Source: Anaerolineales bacterium (GTDB taxonomy: Bacteria; Chloroflexota; Anaerolineae; Anaerolineales; Villigracilaceae). From it: 64,000 bases of DNA. The position numbers and the translations under genes were made by a program. The notes beneath the pieces are model-generated. The model was not told the origin of the DNA. It did no database searches and was given only the letters and a program-made list of their open reading frames with translations. Where the stretch lies: NCBI GenBank assembly GCA_020634895.1, contig JACKAV010000002.1, positions 372,001 through 436,000 of the forward strand, read 5' to 3'. Shown one piece after another: positions 30,687 through 40,366 of this stretch; within the stretch, counting starts at the first letter, position 1; each line of letters starts with the position of its first letter.

Positions 30687-32120
30687 TTATCCTCCCATTA
30701 CACTCTGCAAAATGACGGGGGTGACGTACGCTTCTATCAGGGCGGCAACCGCCAGAAGGGGCACGATCAACCCGACGAAAACCTTGAACCAGTCTGCTAT
30801 CAGGGCAATGATCACTTCGCCGATGGATTTACCCCTCTGCGGCGTGACAAGAACCGCGCCAATATAAAGGACCATCGCGCTCCCAAACAACAAAGCCGGA
30901 AGCTCGAATATCCCATGCGGAAGGACACCTGCAGCAAAAATCGGCAAAGGAGAAAGCCCAAGCAATTCGAACATCGCGTACACCCCGCCGATCAAGGCAA
31001 CGTTTATCATATAGAACAAAACGCCCAAAACACTAAAGGACACCATGCCAGCCAAGAAGATCACCACCATGGAGCGCGTATTATTGAGGAACAGAAATGG
31101 CGCGCTGAAATGTCCGCTCATGCTGGCAAAGTCCGGGAGTTCGCCCAGATTCTCCTCGATCAGTTCGATATTTTCAGTTGAAGCATTGGCGATTATTTCA
31201 GATACATTTGTAACAACCCACTTATGGCTCAGCCAAATACTGAAAAAAGCAACCAGAACCATCAAAACGACAGCGGGTATCATACGTTTAAGGGATGAAC
31301 CAAGCACGCGTCCATACCATTCGCGAACAGAAACAGCACCGTCGATAAAATCTGACCAGAATTTCTTGAATGCCCACTTAAAACTGAAGGTATCGATCTC
31401 GCGCCCGAGAAGATATTCACGCTCAAAATGCGCAATCCCCACACGGATCAACAACAGGGAAATGATCAACACACCCGCAATACCAAACCATAGCACCGTC
31501 TCGTTCCCCCAGAACAACATGACGGCTTCCCCCTGCATAAGAACCGCTACAGGAATAACAATAAAAGACGCCAGCAGATTTGCCGCCTTGACCGTCGTCG
31601 ATTGCACCGAGATCACAATTGCCGCACTCACCATCAATATGGCATGAGCTGTTGTCAGCAAAAACAACTGCACCATGACGGTAGGAGCAGGCATGTTCAA
31701 GTCCTGACGCGTAACCATGAACAGATACAGCGCGATGGAAATATAGCTCGCGATCAACGGCGTAATCGCACCGACCAGCAGTTTTCCAAAATACAACTGC
31801 CAGTCGTCGAACGGAGCAGTCAGCAAAGGTTCGATCGTGCCCCGTTCCTTTTCACCCACAAAAGATTCAAGCGCAACAACCAACGCCACCGTGATCGGAA
31901 AGAAACCAATGATCATGATGGAGAACGGCACAAGGCGATCCAGTATCAGGTTTGCATTATATTGATTCAAGAAATCGACGGTCTGCTTCGCAAACTCATT
32001 CATCAGGAATGGGAAACCCAGGGTCAGAATAGACATCGGCGCAAGGACCCGCCAATCACGAAACTGGTCGCGCAATTCGCGCTGCGCCACAAGCCAAACA
32101 GGACGAAGTTTATTGAACAT
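30687..32120 (-). CDS. ABC-2-type permease fused to a SpoIIM-like domain
   Basis: The first part (about residues 1-245) is an ABC-2 permease related to NatB: VWLVAQRELRDQFRDWRVLA, then VVALESFVGEKERGTIEPLL followed by five or six membrane spans. After a linker with ERE and a long soluble/extracytoplasmic segment, residues about 345-470 match the stage II sporulation protein M (DUF95) family: FLNNTRSMVVIFLAGMVSFS and AAGVLPHGIFELPALLFGSA. The gene overlaps its ATPase by 11 bases. The fused partner is usually a separate protein; its role in non-sporulating bacteria is unknown. Substrate unknown. Confidence 0.8.
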   Translation of the reverse strand: MFNKLRPVWLVAQRELRDQFRDWRVLAPMSILTLGFPFLMNEFAKQTVDFLNQYNANLILDRLVPFSIMIIGFFPITVALVVALESFVGEKERGTIEPLLTAPFDDWQLYFGKLLVGAITPLIASYISIALYLFMVTRQDLNMPAPTVMVQLFLLTTAHAILMVSAAIVISVQSTTVKAANLLASFIVIPVAVLMQGEAVMLFWGNETVLWFGIAGVLIISLLLIRVGIAHFEREYLLGREIDTFSFKWAFKKFWSDFIDGAVSVREWYGRVLGSSLKRMIPAVVLMVLVAFFSIWLSHKWVVTNVSEIIANASTENIELIEENLGELPDFASMSGHFSAPFLFLNNTRSMVVIFLAGMVSFSVLGVLFYMINVALIGGVYAMFELLGLSPLPIFAAGVLPHGIFELPALLFGSAMVLYIGAVLVTPQRGKSIGEVIIALIADWFKVFVGLIVPLLAVAALIEAYVTPVILQSVMGG

Positions 32121-33045
32121 ATTCTTTTCCTTTGATCTCTGCCATAACCTTCAAATACACCTGCTCCAACGTCCGCACCTCTTCTTGAAATGCGACGACC
32201 GGCGCAGATGCAGAGGATAATATTTTCATCAACTGCGGATTCGCAGTTTCAGGCGCCTCCACCCGGACCTTCAAACTGGTCGGCGTTTTTGACAGGAGTT
32301 CCATCCCTTTTGGCAGTTCCAACCCGCCTGCATCCCATCCCCCAGCAAATTTGACAATATACTCAGGCGCGCCAAGTACATTTTTCTTCAACTCATCCAA
32401 TGAACCCTGAATCAGAATCTTCCCGCGGTAAATGATCGCGATCTTATCGGCTAGTAATTCCACTTCGGTGAGATTATGCGAACACAACATGATCGTCCGC
32501 TGCGTGGATTTCAAACGCGCGATCTCATCCCGCACCAGCCGCGCAGACTCCGGGTCCATGGCAGAGGTGGGTTCATCCAACAGCAATACGCTGGGTTCAT
32601 GCATCATTGCACGAGCCAGCGCCAGTTTCTGACGCATACCTTTGGAATATTCGCCAATGCGACGGTTTGCAGCTTCGATCAAACCAAAATATTCCAGAAG
32701 GTGATTGCTTCTCGTTTTGCGCAGCGTTGAGGAAAGATTGTAGACCTTTCCAAAAAAGTCCATATATTCAGTTGCAGTCATACGCATGTATAAACCGTGA
32801 TGCTCGGTCAACACCCCAACCGATGCGCGGACATCATGCCCGTTCCTGGTGACGTCAAATCCCGCCACACGTGCAGAGCCGCGAGTCGGTTTCAACAGCG
32901 CGGTCAACATGCGGACGGTGGTTGTCTTGCCCGCGCCATTTTGCCCCAGAAGCGCCAGAATTTGCCCCGATTGCACAGACAGGTTGACCCCGTCCACAGC
33001 GGAGAAATCAAGAAATTGCTTGCTAAGATCGTTGGTTTCAATCAT
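32110..33045 (-). CDS. ABC transporter ATP-binding protein (NatA-like)
   Basis: The 311-residue product has Walker A GQNGAGKTTT, the Q-loop near VGVLTEHHGLYMRMTATEYM, the signature SKGMRQKLALARAM, Walker B VLLLDEPTSAMDP and the H-loop CSHNLTEVE, followed by a C-terminal regulatory extension typical of DrrA/NatA exporters. It powers the permease encoded just downstream, which it overlaps by 11 bases. The cargo cannot be read from the sequence. Confidence 0.93.
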   Translation of the reverse strand: MIETNDLSKQFLDFSAVDGVNLSVQSGQILALLGQNGAGKTTTVRMLTALLKPTRGSARVAGFDVTRNGHDVRASVGVLTEHHGLYMRMTATEYMDFFGKVYNLSSTLRKTRSNHLLEYFGLIEAANRRIGEYSKGMRQKLALARAMMHEPSVLLLDEPTSAMDPESARLVRDEIARLKSTQRTIMLCSHNLTEVELLADKIAIIYRGKILIQGSLDELKKNVLGAPEYIVKFAGGWDAGGLELPKGMELLSKTPTSLKVRVEAPETANPQLMKILSSASAPVVAFQEEVRTLEQVYLKVMAEIKGKEYVQ

Positions 33046-33123
33046 AAGGTTATCCTTTTAATTATTGAAAAAGGCTAATTTCATTTTATTACCCATCCCC
33101 CATTCGCTTTCTTGTCAAACCCC

Positions 33124-33921
33124 TTACAAATCCGCGGTAAGGTGCTTTCGCCAAAAAATTACTATGGATATGATGAACAACAAGGCAAAAAACACCTGAT
33201 TGATATTTATATTATCTACCAGAGCGACATCGAGGCGCAGGAATTCCAGCAGGAAGCGAACAAGGGAATAATAAGCCAGAAAGCCAAGAAAAATATCCCC
33301 CGACTTCAACCGCTCCGCGAACCTGCTGCGCGCAAGCCAAAGCAGGAGGACAAAGCCTCCAAGCATCAGTAGGATCTCGTACGCAAACAAGGGATGATAA
33401 AACTCCACCTGTTCGTACCCAGGCAGACGATGGTCTGGTTGGATGAATATCGCCCAGGGAAGGTTCGTTGGGCTCCCATATAATTCCTGATTGAAATAAT
33501 TTCCCAAACGTCCTATTGCCATTGCCAACGTAACGCCTGGGGCGATTACGTCTGCCAAGCCCCAAAAGGGAAGTTCATACTTGCGGGATATCGCCCACAA
33601 AGCGACAGTCCCGCCTATCAAAGCGCCGGGGATGCCAAAGCCACCGATCCAGAATGAGAGGATATCCAAAGGATGGTGGAGATAATGACTGGTGGTCAGA
33701 CCAAGCTGAACCGAGGAAAGAGGCGGCGTGAACACATGCCAGAGACGTGAACCGATCCACGCCCAAACCGTCACAGGGACGAATAAGTAATAGATGACTT
33801 CTGAATCCTGAAAACGGCGTCTGGATTCGAGGGCAGCGACCAATGCGCCACAGGCGATCCCCAACGCGATCAATACGCCATTCCAACGCAGGAACAACAG
33901 ACCGAGATCAACACCTTCCAT
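33124..33921 (-). CDS. lgt: Prolipoprotein diacylglyceryl transferase
   Basis: Lgt moves a diacylglyceryl group from phosphatidylglycerol to the lipobox cysteine of prolipoproteins. The 265-residue product has seven predicted spans, the family segment FGIPGALIGGTVALWAISRK, the signature GRLGNYFNQELYGSPTNLPW, and FYHPLFAYEILL. The ATG at 33921 overlaps the TGA of the preceding gene (TGATG); a TTG at 33924 is the only longer alternative. Lgt here, two lspA copies at 47-48 kb, and several lipobox proteins form a complete lipoprotein route in this window. Confidence 0.95.
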   Translation of the reverse strand: MEGVDLGLLFLRWNGVLIALGIACGALVAALESRRRFQDSEVIYYLFVPVTVWAWIGSRLWHVFTPPLSSVQLGLTTSHYLHHPLDILSFWIGGFGIPGALIGGTVALWAISRKYELPFWGLADVIAPGVTLAMAIGRLGNYFNQELYGSPTNLPWAIFIQPDHRLPGYEQVEFYHPLFAYEILLMLGGFVLLLWLARSRFAERLKSGDIFLGFLAYYSLVRFLLEFLRLDVALVDNININQVFFALLFIISIVIFWRKHLTADL

Positions 33922-34553
33922 CAAACAGCAGATTCCTTGGATTGTCTGGCTTGCTTGATACGTTCACGCCCCTGCGCGCGGACGTGAAGAATGCGCTGGA
34001 TCGCTGTGATGTTTGCCAATAACGCAATGATGCTCACTGCGAGAAAAGGCAAGTTGAAAAACAAAAGGGGAATTAAAACAAGATAACGCTCAAGACGAGT
34101 AAGAATGCCAACCTTTGCCGTAAAGCCCAAACCTTCAGCACGGGCTTTGACATACGAGACCAGAACAGAGCCCGCCGCCGCAAGAAATGAAACCATTACT
34201 CCAAGTTGATCATTCTGGCTGAGAAAATAATACAGGATGCCGCCAAACGTGACCAATTCGGCGTAGCGGTCGCTGACGGAATCAACGAAGCCGCCAAAGT
34301 CGCTGGGTTCTCCGCGCAGACGAGCCATTGTTCCGTCGAACGCATCCACAAGCACGGACAGCAAGAGAATGACGGCGCCTGCCATCATGTTTCCCCGTGC
34401 AATGACGTATGCGCCGATGGTCGTCCCTGCCAAGCCCAGCAAAGTGATGGAGTTTGGCGTAAGCCCCAATCCGTTTAGAAAATTACCGATGGGATCCAGA
34501 ATCCCCTTGAATATCACTCTCGCCCGATCTGAAAAGGTTTGTTTTGTATTCAT
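33921..34553 (-). CDS. CDP-alcohol phosphatidyltransferase
   Basis: The 210-residue membrane enzyme has the family motif D-G-x2-A-R-x8-G-x3-D-x3-D as DGTMARLRGEPSDFGGFVDS followed by VSD. It transfers a phosphatidyl group from a CDP-lipid to an alcohol. The later VSYVKARAEGLGFTAKVGIL and LERYLVL segments resemble phosphatidylinositol-phosphate or archaetidylinositol-type synthases, but glycerol-phosphate cannot be excluded. It overlaps lgt by one base and follows ftsK by 23 bases. Confidence 0.9.
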   Translation of the reverse strand: MNTKQTFSDRARVIFKGILDPIGNFLNGLGLTPNSITLLGLAGTTIGAYVIARGNMMAGAVILLLSVLVDAFDGTMARLRGEPSDFGGFVDSVSDRYAELVTFGGILYYFLSQNDQLGVMVSFLAAAGSVLVSYVKARAEGLGFTAKVGILTRLERYLVLIPLLFFNLPFLAVSIIALLANITAIQRILHVRAQGRERIKQARQSKESAV

Positions 34554-34576
34554 ATTCTAAGTATGCTTCCCTGATT

Positions 34577-36775
34577 CTATTCATTCTCATCGTCTAATTC
34601 TTCTTCGTCAATGAGCACTTCACGTTCCTTGCCGCCGCCCTGTGACGGTCCAACAACGCCCATTTCCTCCAGTTGGTCGAGCAGACGCGCCGCACGCGGA
34701 TAACCGATCCGCAACCGGCGTTGAAGCATGGATGCAGAAGCGCGCTGCTGCTGGCGAACGATCGAGATCGCCTTTTCCACCAAACCGTCGTCTTCGTTCT
34801 CTTCCGGCTCTTTCAGCAGAGTTTCCCACGGCGGGACTTCCACCGCATCCATATCGGTGTTTTTCTGCCAGTAGGAAATAAGCCTTTCAATTTCCATATC
34901 GGTGATCAAGACCCCTTGTGCGCGGACGGGCGTCCCAACTTCGGGATTGAGGAAAAGCATATCCCCGCGCCCAAGCAGAGACTCAGCGCCGGTGTAATCC
35001 AAAATAACGCGGCTGTCTGTGCCAGACGCAACTGCAAACGCAAGGCGGGCTGGGAAGTTCGCTTTGATCAAACCTGTCACTACATCAGTAGACGGACGCT
35101 GTGTAGCAACCACAAGGTGAATACCTGTAGCACGCGCCATCTGCGCAAGACGGACGAGGTTATGTTCCGTCTGGTCGGGTGCGGACATCATCAAATCCGC
35201 GAGTTCGTCGATCAAGACCACAATGCGCGGAAGCGGCTGTCCGTCGGCAGAACGCGAGACCTTCTTGTTATATGAAGTCAGGTCACGCGCGTGCATGGCT
35301 TCAAGCAGCCGATAGCGATGTTCCATTTCGACCACAACCCAGCGGAGCACGCCGAGAATACGATCAAGATTCGTTTCGACCTTTCCATACAAATGCGGCA
35401 AACCATTGAAGCGGATCAACTCCACCATTTTCGAGTCGATCATTACCATGCGGAGTTCTTCCGGCGTGTTGTTCATCGCAAGGCACGCCGCAATCGAAGT
35501 GATACAAACTGATTTGCCGGAACCCGTCGAACCAGCGATAAGCAAGTGCGGCATACGCGCCAAGTCCGCATTGAGCGGATTACCCGAGACGTCACGCCCC
35601 AAGGCTACGGCAAGCGGTGCGCCCACTTTATAGAACGCATCACTCTCGAGCAGCGCACGCAAGCGGACAATGGAACTATTTATATTTGGGACTTCGATAC
35701 CGACGTATGGCTTCCCCGGAACCGGCGCTTCAATTCTTAGACGTTGGGCGGATAGCGCCAACGCGAGGTCTTTCTCAAGGGCAGCTATCTGCGCCACACG
35801 GACTTTCATCTGCTGCGCGTCTTCCTCTTCGTTCCCTTTTTTGATGAACCCCGGCTGGACGGCAAACTGCGTCACCGACGGGCCTACGCGATAGCCGATC
35901 ACTGTGGCTGGGATGCCAAACTCGGAGAGGGTCTTCATGATCAAGCCAGCCGTCTGATTGATGGTACGTTCGTCCGCGCGGACGGTGGTATCACCCATCA
36001 AAATATTAAGCGGCGGCAGGTCCTCGCCGCGCGGCGGGGGCTTGAGACTCTTCTCTTGTTTTTTATTATCAGACTTTAACTGGGTTCTAAATTCAGGCGG
36101 CAACGACGGCGCTTTCTTTCTCGGCGCGGACTTTACCGCAGGCTTTTCCACAATTTCCTGCTTTTCCTCAGGGTCGGGGACGGGCGTTGCCACAACCATC
36201 GGCGCTTCGTCACCGGCGATCTTCACCAACCATGCTTCAAGTTTTGCCCATAGACCAAACCCCGTTGCCGCGGCAAGCGCCCATAAAAGGAAAAGAACCA
36301 ACGTACCGGGAATTGTTCCCAGCGCCTGCCACAATAAGCGGACAAGCCCCCACCCCAGGCGACCGCCGTCCATGCCGGATTCTGCCCGGAAGAGGTCATT
36401 GCCCTGGATAACAGCGAGCAGCCCCAAAGTCAGGAGTGAAGCGAGTTCAAGAGCGAGGATCCGCCCCCAGTGAAGGTCAGTCCGCTCCCGCTGAAGAAAT
36501 GAATATCCAAGATATCCGATACCGATAAGGATCAATAAACTGCCCCACCCGAACCAGGTACGCAGAATTGCAGCGATGGGTGTAAGCACAAAACCATCCG
36601 TCCAATTCCAGATTGCAAGGAAAGACATGACGGCGAATGCGATCAATGCCACGCCTATGGCGTCACGAACAAAACGCCCGAATTGCGTGTTGAAGCGCGC
36701 AAGCCTCTCCAGCCAGTCGCTGCGCTGCGAGAATTCTTCCTGTTTGTACTGCCTCGGTTCGGTGGAACGCGGCAC
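34577..36775 (-). CDS. ftsK: DNA translocase FtsK/SpoIIIE family
   Basis: FtsK pumps DNA through the division septum to clear chromosome termini. The 732-residue product has about four N-terminal membrane spans (residues 35-180), a short charged linker (about 195-250), the alpha domain, Walker A AGSTGSGKSVCI, Walker B IVVLIDELADLMM, and a C-terminal winged-helix gamma domain (RQQQRASASMLQRRLRIGYP) that reads KOPS/SRS-like polarity sites. The linker is short, as in SpoIIIE. It starts at a GTG two bases after the S1 gene. Confidence 0.96.
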   Translation of the reverse strand: MPRSTEPRQYKQEEFSQRSDWLERLARFNTQFGRFVRDAIGVALIAFAVMSFLAIWNWTDGFVLTPIAAILRTWFGWGSLLILIGIGYLGYSFLQRERTDLHWGRILALELASLLTLGLLAVIQGNDLFRAESGMDGGRLGWGLVRLLWQALGTIPGTLVLFLLWALAAATGFGLWAKLEAWLVKIAGDEAPMVVATPVPDPEEKQEIVEKPAVKSAPRKKAPSLPPEFRTQLKSDNKKQEKSLKPPPRGEDLPPLNILMGDTTVRADERTINQTAGLIMKTLSEFGIPATVIGYRVGPSVTQFAVQPGFIKKGNEEEDAQQMKVRVAQIAALEKDLALALSAQRLRIEAPVPGKPYVGIEVPNINSSIVRLRALLESDAFYKVGAPLAVALGRDVSGNPLNADLARMPHLLIAGSTGSGKSVCITSIAACLAMNNTPEELRMVMIDSKMVELIRFNGLPHLYGKVETNLDRILGVLRWVVVEMEHRYRLLEAMHARDLTSYNKKVSRSADGQPLPRIVVLIDELADLMMSAPDQTEHNLVRLAQMARATGIHLVVATQRPSTDVVTGLIKANFPARLAFAVASGTDSRVILDYTGAESLLGRGDMLFLNPEVGTPVRAQGVLITDMEIERLISYWQKNTDMDAVEVPPWETLLKEPEENEDDGLVEKAISIVRQQQRASASMLQRRLRIGYPRAARLLDQLEEMGVVGPSQGGGKEREVLIDEEELDDENE

Positions 36776-36777
36776 GG

Positions 36778-37743
36778 TTACTCGACCCTCATGCTAAATC
36801 CAAGACGGTGATGCGACGGTTCGAGGTGCAAAACACGCACCTGCACAGCCTGACCATCCAAAAGGAAATCTTTCAAAGGTGTACCCTCTTCATGCGGAAT
36901 CTCGGAAGCATGTATCAACCCTTCGACGCCAAATTTATCGAGCCGCGCAAAAACGCCATAAGAAAGGACACTGGTGATCGTTGCGGCGTGAACCGAACCG
37001 ATCGGGAATTGCTCCAATGCGTTCGTCCACGGATTGGGCATCAGGCGTTTCACGCTGAGCGCAACGCGGCATCGTTCAGGAGCAAGGTCTAAAACCTGCA
37101 CATCGATATCACTGCCTAATTCCACAAAATGCGAAGGATGATTGACACGTCCCCATGAAAGTTCGGAGATATGCACCAAACCTTCCACACCGCCGAGGTC
37201 CACGAACACGCCGAAGTCGGTGATGTTGGTAACTGTGCCGCGCACGTTCTGTCCGGCGTGAAGCGAATGGAATAATTCAGCACGTTTTCCCGGTTCGGTT
37301 TGGGCAGCCCGCTCCGAGAAAACCACACGCCCATCTTCCGGCACACATTCGATCACTTTCAAACGCAGCGTGCGCCCGACATACGGTTCGAGGTCGCTTG
37401 AGCGGTCGAGATTTTCCCTGCCCGCCAGTTCGATCAAATGCGAGAAGGGAACAAAGCCGTATAGTCCGTCGCCTTCGACAAGCAGCCCGCCGCGGTTGTG
37501 ACCCGTAACGGTCAGGTCGACGATGCGGTCTTTCATATACAAATCCTTGATCTGTCCCCAATTGACTAGAATCTGCTCTTGTGATGAAGACTCATTTCCC
37601 GCCTCCGGCTGGACTTCAGGCTTGGGCACAGCCATCCGTTGAGGCTGCGCCGGGTGACGGCTCTCCTCTGCCAGTACAGACTCCCACCAGCCTTCATCAA
37701 CTGCGGGAACTTCTCTTTCATGATCAGGTCTTGAATCGTTCAT
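36778..37743 (-). CDS. S1 RNA-binding domain protein (short ribosomal S1-like)
   Basis: The 321-residue product has an acidic N-terminal region and three S1 repeats: about residues 68-135 (MKDRIVDLTVTGHNRGGLLV), 150-218 (GQNVRGTVTNITDFGVFVDL, then GGVEGLVHISELSW) and 233-305 (IGSVHAATITSVLSYGVFAR). Such proteins are annotated as S1 in many Chloroflexota and Gram-positives and help initiate translation on structured mRNAs. The first repeat is divergent. It is immediately upstream of ftsK with a two-base gap. Confidence 0.88.
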   Translation of the reverse strand: MNDSRPDHEREVPAVDEGWWESVLAEESRHPAQPQRMAVPKPEVQPEAGNESSSQEQILVNWGQIKDLYMKDRIVDLTVTGHNRGGLLVEGDGLYGFVPFSHLIELAGRENLDRSSDLEPYVGRTLRLKVIECVPEDGRVVFSERAAQTEPGKRAELFHSLHAGQNVRGTVTNITDFGVFVDLGGVEGLVHISELSWGRVNHPSHFVELGSDIDVQVLDLAPERCRVALSVKRLMPNPWTNALEQFPIGSVHAATITSVLSYGVFARLDKFGVEGLIHASEIPHEEGTPLKDFLLDGQAVQVRVLHLEPSHHRLGFSMRVE

Positions 37744-37839
37744 AGCATTCTCCTTTATAAATAAATCGCCGCACCCTTTGCCTCAACGCGCCCTCCGCTA
37801 TATTTGGCGTAAGAGACCATCCGACGAGTTTTTACAACA

Positions 37840-39753
37840 TTACTGTTCGATCTGGTTCGTTTCCATATCAAGGATCGCCCTCGCAACCGCCTCAATGGCG
37901 ACTCGTTGCTTGCGGTACAAATCCGCTTCAGACATGGCGAGACGGGCTGCCACATCACGGACCTTGCGTCCTTCAATGAATTTCATTTCTAAAATGTTAT
38001 ACAGAATCCACTCGGTTGTGAACTTACGGTCACCTTGCGGTTTTACCTCATCGACGGCGCGGCGAAGCAGAGTCCGCAAGGCGTTGGAAGTGTTGCCGTC
38101 TTCGCGGTCTGCAAGTTCACGCACGATCTGTAATTTATTAAGAGGACTGTTCGTAAATTTCGGTCCGCCCCAGTAATGAGTTAGCGCGTCCTTCACCCAG
38201 TTTGCAAGGTCGGCTTCCTGGGGAAGCGGCACATTCAACAAATTGGTATGGGAGTCATACCGGCTCGCCGCGCGCATCCGCTGGATCATTTCGACCTGCG
38301 GCTGCAAGTCTGCCAGCGAGCGGAAAACACGCTGTTGAAGCTGACGGTCTTCCAGCGCAAGCGCGGCGCGGTCCGCCAAAAGCCACAGGGATTCGCGCTG
38401 GTCATGTTCCATTCCATCTTTCTCTTCGGTCTTCGCAACTCCCATCAGCCCCAAAAGCGGGGGGAGTTCATCGCGGTCCATGTCCGGGCGTTTCCGGCTG
38501 TAAAGCGGAAGCACCCAATAACTTCCCCACACAAATTCGCGCCGCATGTCGCCATTGACATGCTCCAGCGCGCCGGTAAGGCTTTCCTGCTCCAGCATCG
38601 AACGGTTCCCTGCAACAACAACCGGCAGCAGGGTTTCATCATCCAACGCCGCCACAAAAGCGGACGGCGACTGCAAATGGTCGCGCACTGCCGCGAGAAC
38701 AGCGTCCAAAAATTGAAGCAGGTCGCCTTGAGTTAACAGACGTTCTTCGATATTTTGAAGCAATTCCAATTCGCTGCGGTCACGCCCGAAGAATAGCCAG
38801 CGTTCCCATAACGGTGCGGCGAACGTGATGGAATGTTCCATCAACAAAACCGAAGCGACCACCGTAAAAGGCACAAACGCACTGTACGGCGTGCCGAGCA
38901 ACTCCCCGCCGCGCCGCACGATCGTCATCAATGCCAGAGTGATGGAGGCTGTGACCGGTCCGCGCATGATCCATTTGAACAGACGGCTCTTGATGATCCG
39001 ATCCGGCCACGAGACGCCGAAGAAAGCGACCGCATACGCCATCACAACCACCAAAGCGCCGACCAATAGATTAATGATCGCAGCCGCGCTCCAAAATAAA
39101 AATTGGTGCTGAGATGCAATCGCGTACCCAAATAAAAGATACGGGTAGGAACCAAGCGCCGGGGCGGTCGCACCAGCCATCAGGTAGAGCATGCGGCGTC
39201 TGCCTGAGCGTGTCAACATCAAATTGTAGGCGCGCAGGAAATTCACCCCAGCCCAGACCATTGAGACGACATAAAAAACGGTGAAGACTTCCGTCCACAC
39301 AGTGCGCTGAAGATATGGCGCGGGTTTTCCGTCCGGGATGATGGGTCCCACCAAAAGCCCCAAAGCTAGCAATAAAAGGAAGAGGGAAGACACCGCATAC
39401 ATCCCACGTACTGCAACACGCCTGCGCCCGCGCGATGGCCGCCCGGCAGTCACCAGCAAGGCATCCGAAAGATGCAGGTATGCAGCAGGGAGAAACGCCA
39501 AGCCGAACCACTGCAGGCGCATTAAAAGGTCGAGCGTTTGAATGGATACAGTTTTATCTTGAAGCGCTTCCGACGTGAAGACGATCACCACACATAGCAA
39601 AATGATCGCAAACGAACGTGCCACCCTATCGCGCAAATTGAACGAGAGCGAATATAAAAACAGCGAAAACGCCGTAATGGCAATCCCCGCCGTTAGTATT
39701 TGATTGATTGTCTGGAGCCCCGCCAGTAAAGTTTCTGGCCAACCGTTAATCAT
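37840..39753 (-). CDS. Seven-helix membrane sensor with GAF and HTH-like C-terminus
   Basis: The 637-residue product starts with about seven or eight membrane helices (residues 12-320, similar in style to the histidine-kinase N-terminal 7TM region), followed by a GAF-like domain (about 335-490, LLQNIEERLLTQGDLLQFLD). It ends in a helical region with RTLLRRAVDEVKPQGD and the HTH-like VRDVAARLAMSEADLYRKQR (about residues 595-615). No histidine kinase, GGDEF, HD or phosphatase motif is visible, so it may be a one-component membrane-bound regulator. The nucleic-acid-binding idea is inference. It stands alone, upstream of the S1 gene. Confidence 0.72.
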   Translation of the reverse strand: MINGWPETLLAGLQTINQILTAGIAITAFSLFLYSLSFNLRDRVARSFAIILLCVVIVFTSEALQDKTVSIQTLDLLMRLQWFGLAFLPAAYLHLSDALLVTAGRPSRGRRRVAVRGMYAVSSLFLLLLALGLLVGPIIPDGKPAPYLQRTVWTEVFTVFYVVSMVWAGVNFLRAYNLMLTRSGRRRMLYLMAGATAPALGSYPYLLFGYAIASQHQFLFWSAAAIINLLVGALVVVMAYAVAFFGVSWPDRIIKSRLFKWIMRGPVTASITLALMTIVRRGGELLGTPYSAFVPFTVVASVLLMEHSITFAAPLWERWLFFGRDRSELELLQNIEERLLTQGDLLQFLDAVLAAVRDHLQSPSAFVAALDDETLLPVVVAGNRSMLEQESLTGALEHVNGDMRREFVWGSYWVLPLYSRKRPDMDRDELPPLLGLMGVAKTEEKDGMEHDQRESLWLLADRAALALEDRQLQQRVFRSLADLQPQVEMIQRMRAASRYDSHTNLLNVPLPQEADLANWVKDALTHYWGGPKFTNSPLNKLQIVRELADREDGNTSNALRTLLRRAVDEVKPQGDRKFTTEWILYNILEMKFIEGRKVRDVAARLAMSEADLYRKQRVAIEAVARAILDMETNQIEQ

Positions 39754-39810
39754 GCTACCCTTCCGATAAAGCCGTGCTGGAATTTAACGTTCACAGCCTC
39801 CAATTTGGTT

Positions 39811-40350
39811 TCATTTCAATACTTTGGCAAAAAATAACGCAACATCTTTGTTGGGATAATAGCTGTCATTATAACCGCAGAACTCGAATCCGGACTTCTG
39901 AGCGAGACGAATGGCGGGCAGATTCTTCGATTGGACCTCAAGAATCAGACGACGATGCGCTCGGGACTCCGCCCAAGCCTGCCCAGCCGCCAGTAAAGCG
40001 ACAGCCACGCCCTTGCGCCTGTGCGGCAGATCCGTTACGAGATCCAAAATCCAAACCGTGGACGAGGTTCCGCGCTCCAACATACTGGTGTACCCCACCG
40101 GGTCATCCCCCATCAGCGCCGTATACATCATCGAGCGGTTGACCCAATCGTCGGCAAGCGAGAAGCGGTCATGCGGATATTGGACTTGAATCGCGCGCGG
40201 CAGCCGCACCTCCCTGAATGTAGTGGAAACCTGTCCAGTATCCCGGCGAAATTCCAGCTGCCAGACAGACTCGCTCATAACAGCATGTTCTATACCCATC
40301 AACCGTGTCAGGTCGGTTGCCACCGTGGGGCGGATTTGTAGTTCAGTCAT
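39811..40350 (-). CDS. GNAT-family N-acetyltransferase
   Basis: The 179-residue product has the GNAT A motif as WILDLVTDLPHRRKGVAVAL plus LLAAGQAWAES (the R-x2-G-x-A acetyl-CoA loop) and the B motif region KNLPAIRLAQKSGFEFCGYN. The N-terminal part begins MTELQIRPTVATDLTRLMGI. The substrate is unknown; the form is close to RimI-like acetyltransferases. It follows the small membrane-protein gene by 16 bases on the same strand. Confidence 0.88.
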   Translation of the reverse strand: MTELQIRPTVATDLTRLMGIEHAVMSESVWQLEFRRDTGQVSTTFREVRLPRAIQVQYPHDRFSLADDWVNRSMMYTALMGDDPVGYTSMLERGTSSTVWILDLVTDLPHRRKGVAVALLAAGQAWAESRAHRRLILEVQSKNLPAIRLAQKSGFEFCGYNDSYYPNKDVALFFAKVLK

Positions 40351-40366
40351 GAATTGAATTTACCTT

